Below, in pieces: positions 21,946 to 35,300 of a stretch of 64,000 bases of DNA. This DNA comes from Typha latifolia. Lineage: Eukaryota; Streptophyta; Magnoliopsida; Poales; Typhaceae. The first letter of the stretch is position 1; each line of letters starts with the position of its first letter. The stretch is taken from NCBI GenBank assembly GCA_019914945.1, contig CM034105.1:62001-126000 (forward strand), given 5' to 3'. A model generated the notes under the pieces. The model saw nothing but the letters and a program-made list of their open reading frames with translations, was not told where the DNA came from and made no database searches. Both the position numbers and the translations under genes were made by a program.

Positions 21946-24900
21946 TTATTTCTTCACTGCTTTCTTGATTGCTTTGCCGCAGGTCTTGACGAAATTGCTA
22001 TTGGCTGTGGACACAGAATACTCATAGACATATTCATCATCATCATCATCATCTCCAATCACCTTTGGCTTTCTTCCCATGCATTCAACACCCCTTCTCA
22101 TTCCAGTGATCATAGAAGGTGATGAAGGGAGGGATCGAAACCCTCTAGCACTCTCCGACCTCAGAATTGCCGGTTTCTTTTCTTCTCTATACTTGAGCTC
22201 AAAGCTCTTCCTGCCGCCTTCAGCACCTTGACCTTTCATGGCAGTACTACCACTTCCGACGCTGATAGCGTCATTGCACTTAGTCTCATTCATAGAATTT
22301 GCTCTACAGCGTATCTTTCTAACTTGCTGAGTTTGCTGCGTGTCTGACTTCACATGAAATCTCTCTCTTTCTTGCAATGGTTTGAGCTGCAGGAGTTTGA
22401 TTCCTTTCTGTGGATTGGTAGAATTCACTGTACATGCTGCTGCTGCTGCGGCGGCGGCGGCGGCTTCATCAGTGTTGCTCTCCAGGATTTTGTGATCATT
22501 GGAAGGCCCTTCCGTCGAGTTCTCCATGAGCACCTGAAGCCACTTCTCTACGTTCCCTTTTCCTACCTGGTTCATGTATTCTTCATCATCTCTTTGATGG
22601 CTTTGTGGAAGCAAATAATTCTTCTGCGGCATTCTAGTGCTGCCACAGTATGCTGAATTTTTATCCTTGGCATCTCCAAACTTTCCATGTGCAATATTCC
22701 GTTCACTGTCTTCCGATAGGGTTTGAGGCAACGAGTTTGTTACCTTCTTTGTTTCTCTAACTGCTAATTGCTCGAGTTTCCCTCTGACTGATATGTCACT
22801 GGTCTGTTCTTCAGCTTCTTCCTCTTGGCTTTGAAGAATTGACTTCCCCTTTCCTATCACAGTGTTAATCCTATTGTTATGCGTCTCGTTGCTCTGAGTA
22901 TCTCCTGATGTGAAAGTTTTCTCCAACTTCTCTTGACCTTCATCACCAAGAGATGTGCCTGCCTCAGATGCCTTCTGCTCTTCTTCTAGAAATACTCTCA
23001 ACTCTTTCTTGATAGAGTTTGGTGTCCTTACAGACAGATATTTCCTGCTTTCATCACACATTTCCTTGAGCAGAGTGTCATCGACACGCGACCTTTTTCG
23101 TCCCCCAAAAGGCATAATTTGTTTCTCAATGTCATCTCTTTGTCTATATTTCCGGCGGAGTTCGTTCTCTGAAGAATCACAGATTGCTCTCTGAGTCTCT
23201 AATCTTGCCATAAGAGTACTAGTTGCAGCCTGGTTCAGCCTAACCTGCTCCTTGTACACAACACTCCTGCATGGTGAAAGTGAACAAATAAAAGGTGTTA
23301 TAATTTTGATGCAGAATTTTATGCATAGGCTTTGATATATAGAGAGGAGATTATTACTGGTGCATGGCATCTCGGATCATCTTCTCCAGTAAAGTCTTGT
23401 AAGAAGACTGTGCCTCTGCTAAGCGCCGACATTTCTCCACTCTCCGCTTTCGTTTGATTAGAAGAGCCTCCAAGTCTTGAATGGCTAGTCGTTCAGTCTC
23501 GTTCTTTTGCTGTAGTTCAGACAGTTCATTCTCCAATTCATTCATCTCCGCTTGCTTCTTTTTAGCCTCTTCTCTCTGCCTGAGTGAATCTCTGGCCATC
23601 GCGATGGATAGATAAGGGTTACAATTAGTATCATCACCAGGGTCAGTATTTTCTTTCGACATGTTTGGCCTACTATAGTTCTGAACTGCCATGCTAAGAC
23701 TATCACCCTTGTCACCAGAGAATTTCCTTGCAGCTATGACATAATAAACAAAGGGCACTTAGAATTTTGTAAGAAAAATTGAGCGTAGAGACACACAAAG
23801 AAGCATTGTTTTGCTCACCAATCACAGGATAGTTAGGCCTAAGAGATCTGTTTATATCAAGAGGTTTCAGCACTGATGCATCAGAGCTTCCTGCCGTAAC
23901 AATGGCAGCCGGAGCAAGTCCTACTTGCTTCTTCATCTTAAAAAAATGTTGGGGAAAAGCGTGAGCCTCGACGGCCTGCAGAGTGCTTAGCTCCTCGTAC
24001 GCTCCATCGGCAAATAAGAATGAAAATGCTCTATGCCTGTCAACATTATTAAAATGGTAAGCTGCTGTGTTTTCTAAAGTTTAGCGTCTCAGTGGCATAA
24101 TGAGCTGAAACCAACCCACCTGAAGTCTGAGTTTCTAGATGCAAATACGGACAGGAACTGATTCACAGAGATGCCTAACTGAAGATCCCACCATGGAATG
24201 AGGAACTCCAATTTGTTCTTCTTCCTTTTGCAAACTTGAAACTGCAGTATCCTCAGATTGCTAGGGACTGTTCTTCCTCCTCCTAAGGTTCATCACAAGA
24301 TTTTAATAGGCAGATTAATATTGATTCTTATAATGCTCAAGGAGTTCAGTATGGTAGATAAGAGATTTACTTGCACAAGGAAACCAGTGATCAATATCCC
24401 ATGCGAGAGGAGAAGCTGAATCAGCATGCAGGTAAAGAACGTTGCCATATATGTCTACTCGAAAAAGCGCAGGATCAAATCCAGCATTCCTGGAAAATAC
24501 GAAGTTAAATGAAACAACTATTTGATCTTGACCAGGACAATTGTCTACATTCTGAAGAAGTTAAGATTTGGACCAAAGGAGCTTACCCAAGATGGTCCAG
24601 TTGCTTCCACAAGAGGTTGACATAACCTCGGGGGTTAACAGAAGGAATTGCCTCTGGATCGATGACTGGGAACACCTGGTTCAAGTCCTTTATTCTCAGA
24701 GCCTGTAGGATGGAATATCAATATCATCTTATTTCCAATTTAGAACTTCAGATTTAAATTTAAGGTTAATTATAAACTCCAGTACCATATAATTGTATTA
24801 CACTAGGTTGGATGCTCAAATCTCTTTCTCGGACAACATTGCACAAAACTTATAGCAAAAAGGACAGATGTTGACCATGAGAATGAGTGAAAAAAATCAA

Positions 24901-25515
24901 GAGGAACTATTCTTTTCTTGATTCTTTATTCTTTTTTTTTGACAAAAAGGACAAGATGAACTCTTCTTGGTGCTTCGAAAGTTCTCTATAATTTCCACTC
25001 TCTTATACCATCATCAAACCTAACCTACATCACCAATGTGGGCTCTAAATAAGTTGGGCCTTCTTCCTAGTTCTTATTCTAGATAAGATCACCTAATTTG
25101 CAATTGACTGAGATAAGACAAAAGCTGGAGATAAATCGTGCTAACTTCATAACCATATATTCAAAGTTTCAAACAGAAAAGGAGCATGAACTGAAAAGAG
25201 GTAAAAGACTTTAGCTGAATAGCTCGAGATTTCTCAAAACCTGAAAGTGTTTACTACTATGAACCAGAACATCTATGCCAACCAAACCCAAATGACAGAA
25301 GAAATTGCTTCCGAAAAGAAGAGAGGAGAAGTCTAAGGAGTCAAAGTACTTACCTCTTGGGGCTGCAGCACATAAGGAACAAAGGCAAAAGGGGGACCCT
25401 GACTATAAGGACTTAGAACACTTAAGCTCTTGCAAAGCTTGGCGTAGGCTTTCGGGTAGCCGAGGTTTTCATCTACGACCATCTCTTCTTCTGTAAAGGC
25501 TAGCTTGCTAGCCAT
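21946..25515 (-). CDS. Uncharacterised protein with HNH-like motif, long coiled coil and acidic tail
   Basis: Seven exons, 25515-25354, 24702-24587, 24489-24371, 24282-24120, 24036-23819, 23733-23358 and 23266-21946, give 824 residues with consistent phases. Residues 93-186 contain PLAWDIDHWFPCARGG then VPSNLRILQFQVCKRKKNK. The D126-H127, GG134-135 and N141-L142 spacing is that of HNH (His-Me finger) nucleases. About 305-450 is charged and heptad-like (AKKKQAEMNELENELSELQQ; RKRRVEKCRRLAEAQ), predicted coiled coil. After it come a basic RKRSR stretch (possible nuclear signal), low-complexity Ser/Glu/Gln sequence, an Ala run and an Asp run (DDDDDDEYVYEY) near the C-terminus. I do not recognise a named gene. 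Whether the HNH motif is catalytic or only structural is unknown. A nuclear role with nucleic acid is a guess. Confidence 0.85.
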
Positions 25516-25642
25516 GGCCTTAAGCTTCTCCTGAGCTCTCTCTTCTACTCTCTTGGACCAAGCTTACTAGTTGCTATACATCTGTTTGGCAGAATGGAGC
25601 GTCTATATGGAATTGGTAATATGATGCAACGGTCGACTGGTT

Positions 25643-25704
<62 letters not shown>

Positions 25705-26354
25705 GTTGGGTTTTCAAATTTTGGGTGCCACGTAAGCGGCGTTAAAGAAATGAAATCCCGAATCGATTCAGCGGACAGAGGAGTCGCCACATGGCAAATG
25801 CCCATAGGCGGGGTTTGCTGTTTGAAATTTTGAATAGGATGAGTACCACTACCTTATCATGATCCTTTAAATGGTTGGATAGCCAAAAATAATTTATAGC
25901 GTTCACAAGACTTGACACGTAGCTTTAATAAAAAATATCGAGGCACTACCTATTGTCGATTATGAATCCAGTAAATAAAATGGAAAGAATACATATGCTT
26001 TCCATTCCAAACAATAAAGATGAGTAACCCCAAGCTTAAAGGACAACCAACAACGGGATAACTTAACCCACCTATTCGTATAACAAATTCCATGAATCTC
26101 CGAGCTCAAATTTCAACAGATGCATGATATAGCGTGCCTTACGAGGCAGATGGTTATTAGATACTCCTCCAACAAGAGCCCATATATGGATGAAAGGAGT
26201 TCATTTCTGATCTAACTAGTGTACATTCCTCTGAATCCCTCGGCAAGCTTTCTGGCTTGGTTTTGGGGCTCAGTTCCCAGAGAAAAAACTCTACAACTAT
26301 AGATACAACAACCGTGATGTACAGCATGCCAAAATGTTCTCTAACTTCTCCCCA
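25516..26354. other. Spacer: promoter of HNH-like gene and 3'UTR of AGO10
   Basis: The part next to 25515 holds a long (GA)n run. The part below 26355 should be the AGO10 3' untranslated region. No other gene is seen. Confidence 0.5.
25646..25702. repeat. (GA)n microsatellite upstream of the HNH-like gene
   Basis: About 28 GA units, 130-190 bases upstream of the start codon. GA runs in plant promoters and leaders can bind BBR/BPC GAGA factors; that role is inferred. Confidence 0.9.
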
Positions 26355-29300
26355 TCAACAGTAGAACATAACCCTCTTCACCTTCTCTTTCAACGCTGGC
26401 AAAGGCTTCACGGAGGATCCATTTGTTGTGCGAGTGCTCTTGGATTTTGGGTTGTCGGATATCTCCGGTTCCATGTAGAAACGGGCCCGGAAAGCTGCTA
26501 GATGAGCGTAGTATGCAGGTGGCACTGTTAACATTTCAAGAACAGAAGCAGGTTAACATTTCAAATTTATAGTGCCAATAAATTTTTTAGTACTAATCAT
26601 GGAATATCAATTATCTGTTCAAGTAGAACAATGCACCAAATCTGTTCAAGCCTCATGGTAGAACAATGCACCAAATCTACCAGGCTTTCACAGAGGACAT
26701 GAGCTGGCACAAAACTATTACGAAAAGCAGCAACAGAGGAGGGAGGAGGGAGGAGGAAGTAGGAATGTACCAACAGAAACAGAGCGTGTGCACCGAGCAT
26801 ACCTGCAACCATGTGTCCTACTAAGAGTTTGCCAACTTTCTCGGTAAATCATATGAACAAGTTTTAGAGAAGATCTTACGTGTAGCAAAGATTATTGGTC
26901 AGTGTCTGCATTTCATCTGCAGTAAACTTATTCTCATCCCATAAAACATGGTAATGAGCTGGCCGACTAGTTCCCTGGCAAACCCAAATTCAACATTAGT
27001 AGAGTGAAGCAGTTGAATACTTGAATTAATGCAATGTGCCAGTCCAAAAACAACTTAAATCTATAAGAAACTTACCGGAATAGCCGATGTTCTATAAATA
27101 AATTGTTTTCCATTTTAACATTTTTCTTGTCCGACTTTGCTATGGTCAATATTTTGGCACCATTGCCAATAGAGTTACCATTATGCTGATATCTGATTAT
27201 AAGTTTTTGTTAATTCTCTTCGGCGTTTTCTTAACCTAAAATCAACCAAGAACTCGTCCAAAGCATATGTATCTGCTACCCTTTCTCACAAGTATATCAC
27301 CCACCTTTGCAGAACAAGCACCTTTGCAGAACAAGCTACAATTTATAACCGCATGGAAATAATTAGGTGTCAACCGGGAATGATTTCCCATCTAATGTCA
27401 GTCCTGATGCTAAAAGAACACCAGTTTCACCATATTTCTCATGTGGAAATTTATCAGAAGGGAGATCTTAGTTCAGGAGGTGTCTGCATTAGCATTTTCT
27501 TTATTTATTAACCTCCATATTGGGGGCCAAACTATGTAGTTCACATTTGTTCATGCAAAACACTATAAAAGATTCAAAGAAACGTGACTATACCTGGATC
27601 CCAGCATGGCTGCAAAGGTAGAAGTCGAACTCAGTAGGATGACATATCTTGGAATCGACGATGGTGCCTGCCATATGAAGGTACTCAGTAAAGTAGGTAA
27701 AGGACACCTGATTTTAGCAAGATGTAACTTTAGAAAAAAGACCAAACTCTATATGAGCAACCAAATCCTGGTGGATCCAACTACTAGAATTGAGAGAATC
27801 AGAATTCACAACTTTACCATCTATGAGAAGATTATGAAAAGAAAAGGACAACATAATCACCAGGCAGGATATTGCCACTCCTGTCCGTGCTACTTCTGTC
27901 CTTGTGATTGTTTGCAAATAGTCTGGTATGGTGTCGCTTCTGAACAACCACAAATGTCACAGGAGGCTGGTAGTTTGGTTCTAAGGACGCACAGGCCTAT
28001 AAGACTGAGTTCATGAGCTCACTTGTAAGAGATGTAAGAATAAGACAAGAACAGCAGAACTACACCAACCTTACGGATTGCATCTAATTCATATAGCAGG
28101 ACTTGATAGAATTGTCCTTCACTAACACCATCCCTGAATTTGAAATTGAAGCTAATGAGGAAACTAGTCTTTACAACTTTATCAATAGTCAAATTATGAC
28201 CAACAGAATATCCCATGAAAGAAGAAATTTGACCTCCCTATCTAGAGAGAAACATCCATCGTACTTGCGTATGACACTTTATTACCTATAAAATATTATC
28301 CTCAATGGCTTCTGTCCAGTTGCTTTCCTGAAGGAAATCAAAAGCTCCCTGCAAGGCGAGGTAACAAAATCTCAGTACATCCAGAAGTGTGCCCATAATG
28401 GCAAAGCTTGACTCTCATTATGCTACAAGTGTTCTATCATTTATTACTACTCAAAAGTAAGACTTGAGTCATTTATTACAGAAAAGTATAATCCAACTGT
28501 CTGACACCATGCAGTACTTCAATGAATTACAGACATAATCAACCAACAAGTGAGTTAGTCCATTCACAACAGCTTTCAGAGCAACTACGTCAGTGGCTCA
28601 TAACTGGTCTGGTTATTTGATGTTGGAAGATCAAATGCGTTGCAATAGTGTTATGACAATGCCACTAGACCTATAAAATTTTGATCTAATAATCATCAAC
28701 CTCTAGAATCCAGTTTAACAAATCCACACTAAACATGATCTACTTTCAGTATGTGAACTACAAGTTTGTTCGTTTGTTCTGTCAAAGATATGGAAGGAAA
28801 CCTGATCATGCCTCCTGTAACTGTACCCTTTTGAGGATCATGCCATGTCTTGAACAAATCCTGAATGAGTTCCTGACGATGAGGCTGGGCACATACAAGT
28901 CCAGCATATTTTGTAACCTCAGGCCAATCTTGTGAGGCAACAACCTACAAGCACAAGCCATTAAGAATTAAAATCAGAATGGTTGTCAGTAGCATCATTC
29001 ATGTGAAAGTAAAGGACTGTTGGAATTTTATCATTACTGCAGCAATAGACGGACTAGAATCCTCCCCAGTTTCAGGATGAGTTACGTCAGCACCAAATAT
29101 TATGGTCGGTATGTCACTGACCAAGGGAATTCTCCAACTTATAGCATCTAAAAGTACAGTATTTCTTCCACCCATCTGCATAGATTGTAAACAGATGTAA
29201 TTTATTGAATGTTGGCTCTAAACTATTCCTTGCACAAGTTCTTCGATGGGGAGAACAGAAAAATAAGACAAACCGATAAATTACCTTCACATTTATCTTA

Positions 29301-32300
29301 AGAGAGACATTTGCCAAGTATTGTTTGCTGATCTTAAAAACATGCTTGGTCAAGCAACACTGGGAAATCAATCCCAAATCAGTCTCACATATTCTTTTAA
29401 GATCACCTGCAAACAAATTAACAGCAAGATCAGGAAATCTATCAGTGCAATTCTCCATGCATAAGAAGGTGCTAGAAAAGAATCAATACAGAGGAATGAA
29501 TCCACTGATAAGTACAACAACTGAATATTTACCGTATAAAGAACCATTGTTATCTGGTAGGATGGCCAAAAGAAGCTCTAGCTCTTTTCCCCTGAGTTTA
29601 TTTATTGCTGCATTGTACACGTGTTTAAGAGCCTTCTCTACTTGCTCCGGCTGGGAAGAGTAAATTGGGATTACAGGCTCCCGGTTGAATTCCTGCAGCA
29701 CGTGAACACAACGTAACTAAAGAGGTTTTTAATGTTCACCTCAATGTTATAAATTTGACTGCCTAATGAAAAAGTTGTGCAAAATACAAAAGATAAGACA
29801 AGGAAAAAAAAACAGGTAGTTCATGAAGAGCACTTGAAATTAAAAAGTTTACCATGCCAGAAATTTGGCACATCTGTGCTAATTCTTGGCAAAATCCACG
29901 GACAATGCTTTCTTGAACACTTCTCGAGAAGTTAATACAGGCCCAGTAATTCACTCTACATCCATTTATGACTTTCTGCATTAAGAAAGATATTTTACTG
30001 CATAAAGCTCAGGAGTTCTATGGAGAAAATCTCAGGAGCACTTGAAATAAGTGAGACTACTTGATTGAAATCTCAACGGACAAGTACCTTATTCATCATA
30101 TTCCATTGACCAACCTGAGGTAAACACTCCTTTTCTTTTCCAGTGTCATGATATTTTAGCTTCAAAAAAGTATGTCATGTAGAAAAGTATATATCAACAC
30201 ACTACAGTTCAGTAACTACAAAAGGAGAACAAAATACTGTAGGTCTGCTAATTAATCTATTGTAAGACAAGAACTGCACATACCCATGGTGCAGGAAGAA
30301 CCCGTGCTTCAACTGAAGTAAGTTTATCACTGATGTTGATCCCAAATTCCTTTGCATAGGGATCTTGCCCGTACTCGTTCTGATGAACTGTCTGTAAATA
30401 AATAAGACAATAAGACAAGTATATTTTTCATAAGAGAAAAAAAATATACATAAGTTGATTAAATAGTAGATACTGACAGTTATTTTCTTTTTCAGAAGTG
30501 AATGCAAGCATATCTCCAACAGCTAAGCCCCCGTGTAATTGGAGTTGTTACATTAGCCCTACCAAACAGATAAGAGGACAGAATCCTCTGACTTTGACTG
30601 AGTCATTGGCAGATGCCGGTGACAAAGGGAGCCCACCAACCTAAGAGGATTACTGAAGCTAGGTCAACCCTTAGCTGGAACAACCCTATACAGATACCAT
30701 ATTACCAAGTCTCAAACAGGGCCAACCCTAATGTTCAACCTCCCCCGACAAATTTATTAAATAAATACAACAATGCCTCAATATATTGACCAAGGAATAA
30801 GTTCAGATTTTTTTGGATGTATATCCTTAAAAATTCTCTTATTTGTTTGTATGCCCCTCTAATCGCATGTACACCCTCAAGACATGTTATTTGCATAGAT
30901 ACTTTTACTTTTAAATTAAGTCTCAATAATTTAATACAAATAAAATACCCTTAAATAAGAGAAATATATGAAACTATAATGAGGACATTTTTATCTTTCT
31001 ATATTTAAATTGTTCAAATTTTAACTGTTAGTTAATTTCAAAGAGTATCCATACAAAAAATAAGGGTTTTAAAGAGTATACATATAAAAAATACTTGTTT
31101 CGAGAGGTATACATATAAATATCAACTTTAGAGAGGCACACAAGCAAATAAGAAAATTTTAAGAGTATATATGCACACAAAAAGAAACCAAAAGTCCATG
31201 ATGTGCCTCCCTTGTACATGTATATTTCAGACCAGTTTATAATAATATCTTGTATGCACTGTACCAGGTATCCTTTCCTCAACTCGACCAAACCACACAA
31301 AGACCTCATTCCACATGTCATAAAAATGCAGCTACATTCAAGGAAAGGAAACAAAGTAAAAATTCTTAACCTGTAAAACATCCATCTCCTGCTCTCTGGG
31401 CCTTTGGCATGTGACTTTTAGCAGGGAAGTAATCTGCTTCTCATTCAATCTCTTTGTGTATCTCTGCCCCTCAACAATTTTGCAGGCCTGCAAGATGCAT
31501 ATTAAATCAGACTAAAATCTACAGTCTACCATTTATATTTATACAGTGCAAGGCAGGTTAAGAGAAGACTTCAAGTTATCAAAGTCACCTCCATTGGCAG
31601 ATAATTTGGTTTCTTCTGATTTCCCACTTGGAGACAAGGAAGATGAGAATGCCGAATTGTGAAGCCATACATTTCTTTGAAGTACTCAACCACAGATTTC
31701 ATGTTCATTTGATCATCAACGGGGAAGCTGTCAAAATAAGAGAATTCAAGTTCTAGAAGTTAGTATTAGGAGGGCTCCTATTTTAGACAATATCTTAATT
31801 ATGTTAGCATATTAGAATAAGTAAAAAGATTCTATTCACACATAAGTTCACGGGTAGGTTGCGATGTCAGCCCAGAAATTCGATATTTCCGCCTCACATT
31901 TCCTCTATGTGTGACTTCAACTTTCACACCTCGAAGAGATTTCTTAATCTGTTATGATGATTAAAAGAAAGAATAATTAATTAGCTATCACATATTACAG
32001 ACAAGAAGAACGATATTTAGATTGTCAATACATGTAATAAATATTTGGTCTAATTTCTTCATTTAGACATATAGCTTGGTCAAACTTCAAAGTTTATTGA
32101 TGTATTATTCAGCATTTTGTTGTGACTTTTTGAAATGATTTTCTCTACATGATCTGAGGAAGTTAGGTATTTTCTATAGTAGCTATACCTTGATCCGATC
32201 AGCATCAGACAATGGCCTCAGGATGACATCTTTCCCTAAGATTTGAGCCACAAACTCAATCACGGGGAGTGGTTCGATGAAGGCAGCGGAGGACATATCT

Positions 32301-33469
32301 GAGATTATGATAAAAAGAAAGGGACCTTCAGCGAAAAGGAAAGAAGAAACCATAGTTCTTTTTTTATATCAAAAGAAAAGAACAACAGAAAAGTCTCTTA
32401 CCAATATTGAGAGAGAGACCCATTTGAGTTGGTCTGACGCTCTGATAGAACCCACACCATGACTGCAATCCATCACCCAGCCTCTGTGGTTTTCTGATCT
32501 CCGGAGAATAGAAGGATCTCCCAATAGAGACATATCTACAGCCAGTTCGCATAGAAGATGCATGCTTAGGGCCTCATAAAGCACAGGTAGCCAGAAAGTA
32601 AGCATCCAAGGAAGAAAAAAAAATGCCACCTTTGATTTGATAACTCTCTCAATACTATATCAAGAACCTGCAGCGTTTCTTGCGGTGCATCAGCTTGCTT
32701 CCCAGCAATAAATTGGCGTAGATGGTGAAGGTCGGCACGAGCTACAAACTTGATAGCCACTCTATACTCCTTTTGTCTTCAAGAGTACAAGATGGTAATC
32801 AACAAGACCTTCTACTTAATGACATGATCGGAGAAAGGCGTCAAAATGAGTACCTAGTAATCCCCATTCCTTCATCTTCCTCGGCGAGCTTTACAACGAA
32901 CTCCTTTGAATGGAAAGGAAGGAACCCAGCTGTATATAGGTTCTTCCGTCCATCATACGCGGGAAGCCTCATACCCAACTCCGTCTCCCTGTACAATCTC
33001 ACCAACTCCGCTATGATAGTCCTGTTCATACTCCGAGACCTCACTTCTGGCGTAATCGTGACCTGTGTACGTAATCCAAGAGAGAATTGAATACATTCCT
33101 CAAACGTGTTTGTTAACTTTGTTCAAATGCTACTCTGATAGAACTTACATCATACTGGTTCAAATCTTTGTCGGGCAACTCGGCGAGGAAATGATTGGCC
33201 TTCACAATGCACCTGGTGCCCACCTTGCCGAACCCAGGACGTCGATGGAAGCCAAGACCTTTACTTGAGACGGGAGGGCCGTTGTCGAGACCAGTCTCCA
33301 CCTCTTGCCTAACTGGTCTCTCCACCGCCGTCCCTCTCCCTCCTTTCCGTCTCCTGCCCGCGTTCTTCTTGGCCTCCTGCAGGGAGCACTCGCTCTCGAG
33401 CTTCTGCTGGTTCATCGAGTTCTGCAGTGGCTTCTTCTTGGGTTCTTTGGTCATCTGCCGCAATGGCAT
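26355..33469 (-). CDS. AGO10: ARGONAUTE10 (PINHEAD/ZWILLE) small-RNA-binding protein
   Basis: Twenty-two coding exons, from 33469-33149 down to 26524-26355, give 927 residues. Exon borders: 33469-33149, 33062-32854, 32776-32630, 32535-32402, 32298-32189, 31948-31842, 31727-31589, 31487-31371, 30391-30284, 30159-30088, 29975-29853, 29692-29533, 29406-29285, 29175-29038, 28944-28802, 28348-28286, 28133-28070, 27996-27861, 27667-27594, 26974-26880, 26802-26771, 26524-26355. The start [13 protein letters not shown] resembles AGO10 (MPIRQM), not AGO1, and lacks AGO1's Gln-rich N-terminus. N, PAZ, MID and PIWI domains follow. The slicer tetrad is present: D653 (FGADVTHP), E694 (HRQELIQD), D739 (YRDGVSEGQ) and H838 ([12 protein letters not shown]); it ends [11 protein letters not shown]10 sequesters miR165/166 and so maintains HD-ZIP III genes in the shoot meristem. 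Confidence 0.95.
30807..31186. mobile_element. Foldback/MITE-like inverted repeat in AGO10 intron 9-side (30392-31370)
   Basis: Left arm 30807-30860 and right arm 31130-31186 are imperfect inverted copies of about 55 bases; read towards the centre both carry cttatttg, tttgtatgcc/cttgtgtgcc and cctct-type words. Between them is AT-rich sequence with degenerate agagtatacatataaa units repeated next to the right arm. There is no coding capacity. It sits in the intron between coding exons 8 and 9. Family and target duplication are not resolved. Confidence 0.6.
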
Positions 33470-35300
33470 TTCGGTAGCATAAGGGGAAGGATGGAAGCAA
33501 GTTGGTTCTCTCTCTACCACCGCAAGCATGGCGCCACCTCTATGCCTGCCCACCTACGCATTTATCTCCAGAACAACTGTAGAAGGCAAAGATGAGCAGG
33601 GAAGTGGAAGGGTTTAAAGAGATAGCAGAGAGCAGGGTTTATGAACCAAAACCAGCAGAGGTGTAAAGCCTGCATTCATATCCATCACAGAGGTACGGAC
33701 ATTGACTTCGTAGGCAGAATTAACCGACCAAGTGATGCTCGACGGTAATATTTCACAGACAAGAGGGCTTATCAGGTAAATACGCGCAAAAGATCTCGAC
33801 TTTGGAGCGGAAGAACTCAGAAGAAGGGTATATTAAAATAATTTGGCCACAATGGGATCCCGACAATAAGGAAGCGTGATAATACCATGGAGGTGTCGTT
33901 ATGCGCGAGCAGGAGGGGTGGGGGCCAAATCAGTGCAAGGATAGGGAAGTTCGGATAACGAGTACAAGGACACTCTTTCCTAAAAAGCCCAAGGGACAAA
34001 GCGGAGCATTCAGAGAGCGTGAGCAGAGAAGATGGACCAGTGGACTTTGGAGAATAGTATAGAAAAAAGAAGAAGAAAAAAAAAAGTAATGATAAGGGGG
34101 TGGACGAGAGGCTCGCCTATGTTGGGTTTATTCGCGGCTGGGACGCCGCCCGTGAACGAGACACGAGAAGGAAGGGTTGGCACTGCCCGATATGTGTACT
34201 GTAGCACTGGAGAAGGGACAGGGCCCCAATTAATAATGCTTCCTGACTTCCTGTTCCACTCCAGAGCTACCCACAGGTTACACCCACACATACACACACA
34301 CACACAGAGACGTATGGACCGTATGGTGAGGGAGGGTGCATAATGAGTTAATGACGCTTCTGGAAAGGGTCTTCGATCACGTTGGCAAATTGGTATACGT
34401 GTGTGTCGTAACGTTGGCATAGTAAAAATGGGATTTTTTGATACAACTCGAGGGCCCAAGTGAAGTGTTGGCCCGTTACGGCTAGTATGTGGGCTAGAAG
34501 GTGATAGAGTGCAGCAAAAGAAGGGAAGGGGCTTCTAAATGGATACATAAGTAATTTTGGCGCGGCGTGCACTAATAAATATAAAGAGTTTGCTCCACTT
34601 TAACTCCGCAAAACAGCTGCCATCGCTGTCAAGCCTGAGATCGCACCAAAAAGAGTGAAAAATCGACTCGTAACGGCTGGCTCATCTCTAAAGAAAGAAA
34701 AGTCAACTGCCAAAATGCAACTGGAATACTAGCTACTAAGGTAGACGGAGAGGAAAAGAGGATAAAAGGTGAAATAAATATGAACATGACGACCCACCGG
34801 GATCTCACCGCGCACCCAAGCGTGCGTATCTGGCGTAGATCCTTATCGCGCACGCGCACCAACTGACGGTCACGTGAGCCGGTCAATAAGGATGGCGTTA
34901 CGCTCGCCGTCAAGTGAGTTTTTTCAACAAATCTACGTTCTACGACGATGGGAGTGAGACCCCCGTACGCACGACTTTCAACGGTCAAGAAACTTTCGTA
35001 GGGATCCATCAATCAATCGACCGGAAGGAGAGATGGATAGATGGATCCAGGTCGAGTGTGGTGAAGAATAATAATAATAATAAGAGGAGGAGAGCTTACC
35101 GCAGCTAGATCGTGGAGCTTTGTTTGTTTGTTCCACGACGAGAGCCAACGAATGGGAGGGGCAATGCTGAGATGGTCGTGAGGATTTTGAACGCAATAGG
35201 GGTGTGGGGGGGTTCAGTGAAGAATCCGGGAAGGCACTTAAAAGAGAAAAAGCCTAATCTCTTGCTCTTGCCGTTGAGAATACCGAGAAAGTGAGGGGGG
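33470..35300 (-). promoter_or_regulatory. AGO10 5' leader with probable 5'UTR intron
   Basis: On the minus strand a strong donor (cgatctagctgcg then gtaagctc) lies at about 35101, and a polypyrimidine acceptor (tttgccttctacag) ends at about 33580. This suggests a non-coding first exon upstream of 35101 and a 1.5-kb intron within the 5' untranslated region, before about 110 bases of leader in the coding exon. The intron contains (AAT)n, (CA)n and other simple runs. cDNA is needed to confirm it. Short frames in this region are not taken as genes. Confidence 0.5.

Noticed and set aside
23354..23758. A separate gene for the coiled-coil frame at this position
   Set aside because: Splice sites and phases on both sides join it to the neighbouring frames as exon 6 of the HNH-like gene.
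34010..34459. Open frame of 149 residues overlapping the AGO10 leader
   Set aside because: It runs through a CA repeat and the presumed 5'UTR intron; there is no domain.
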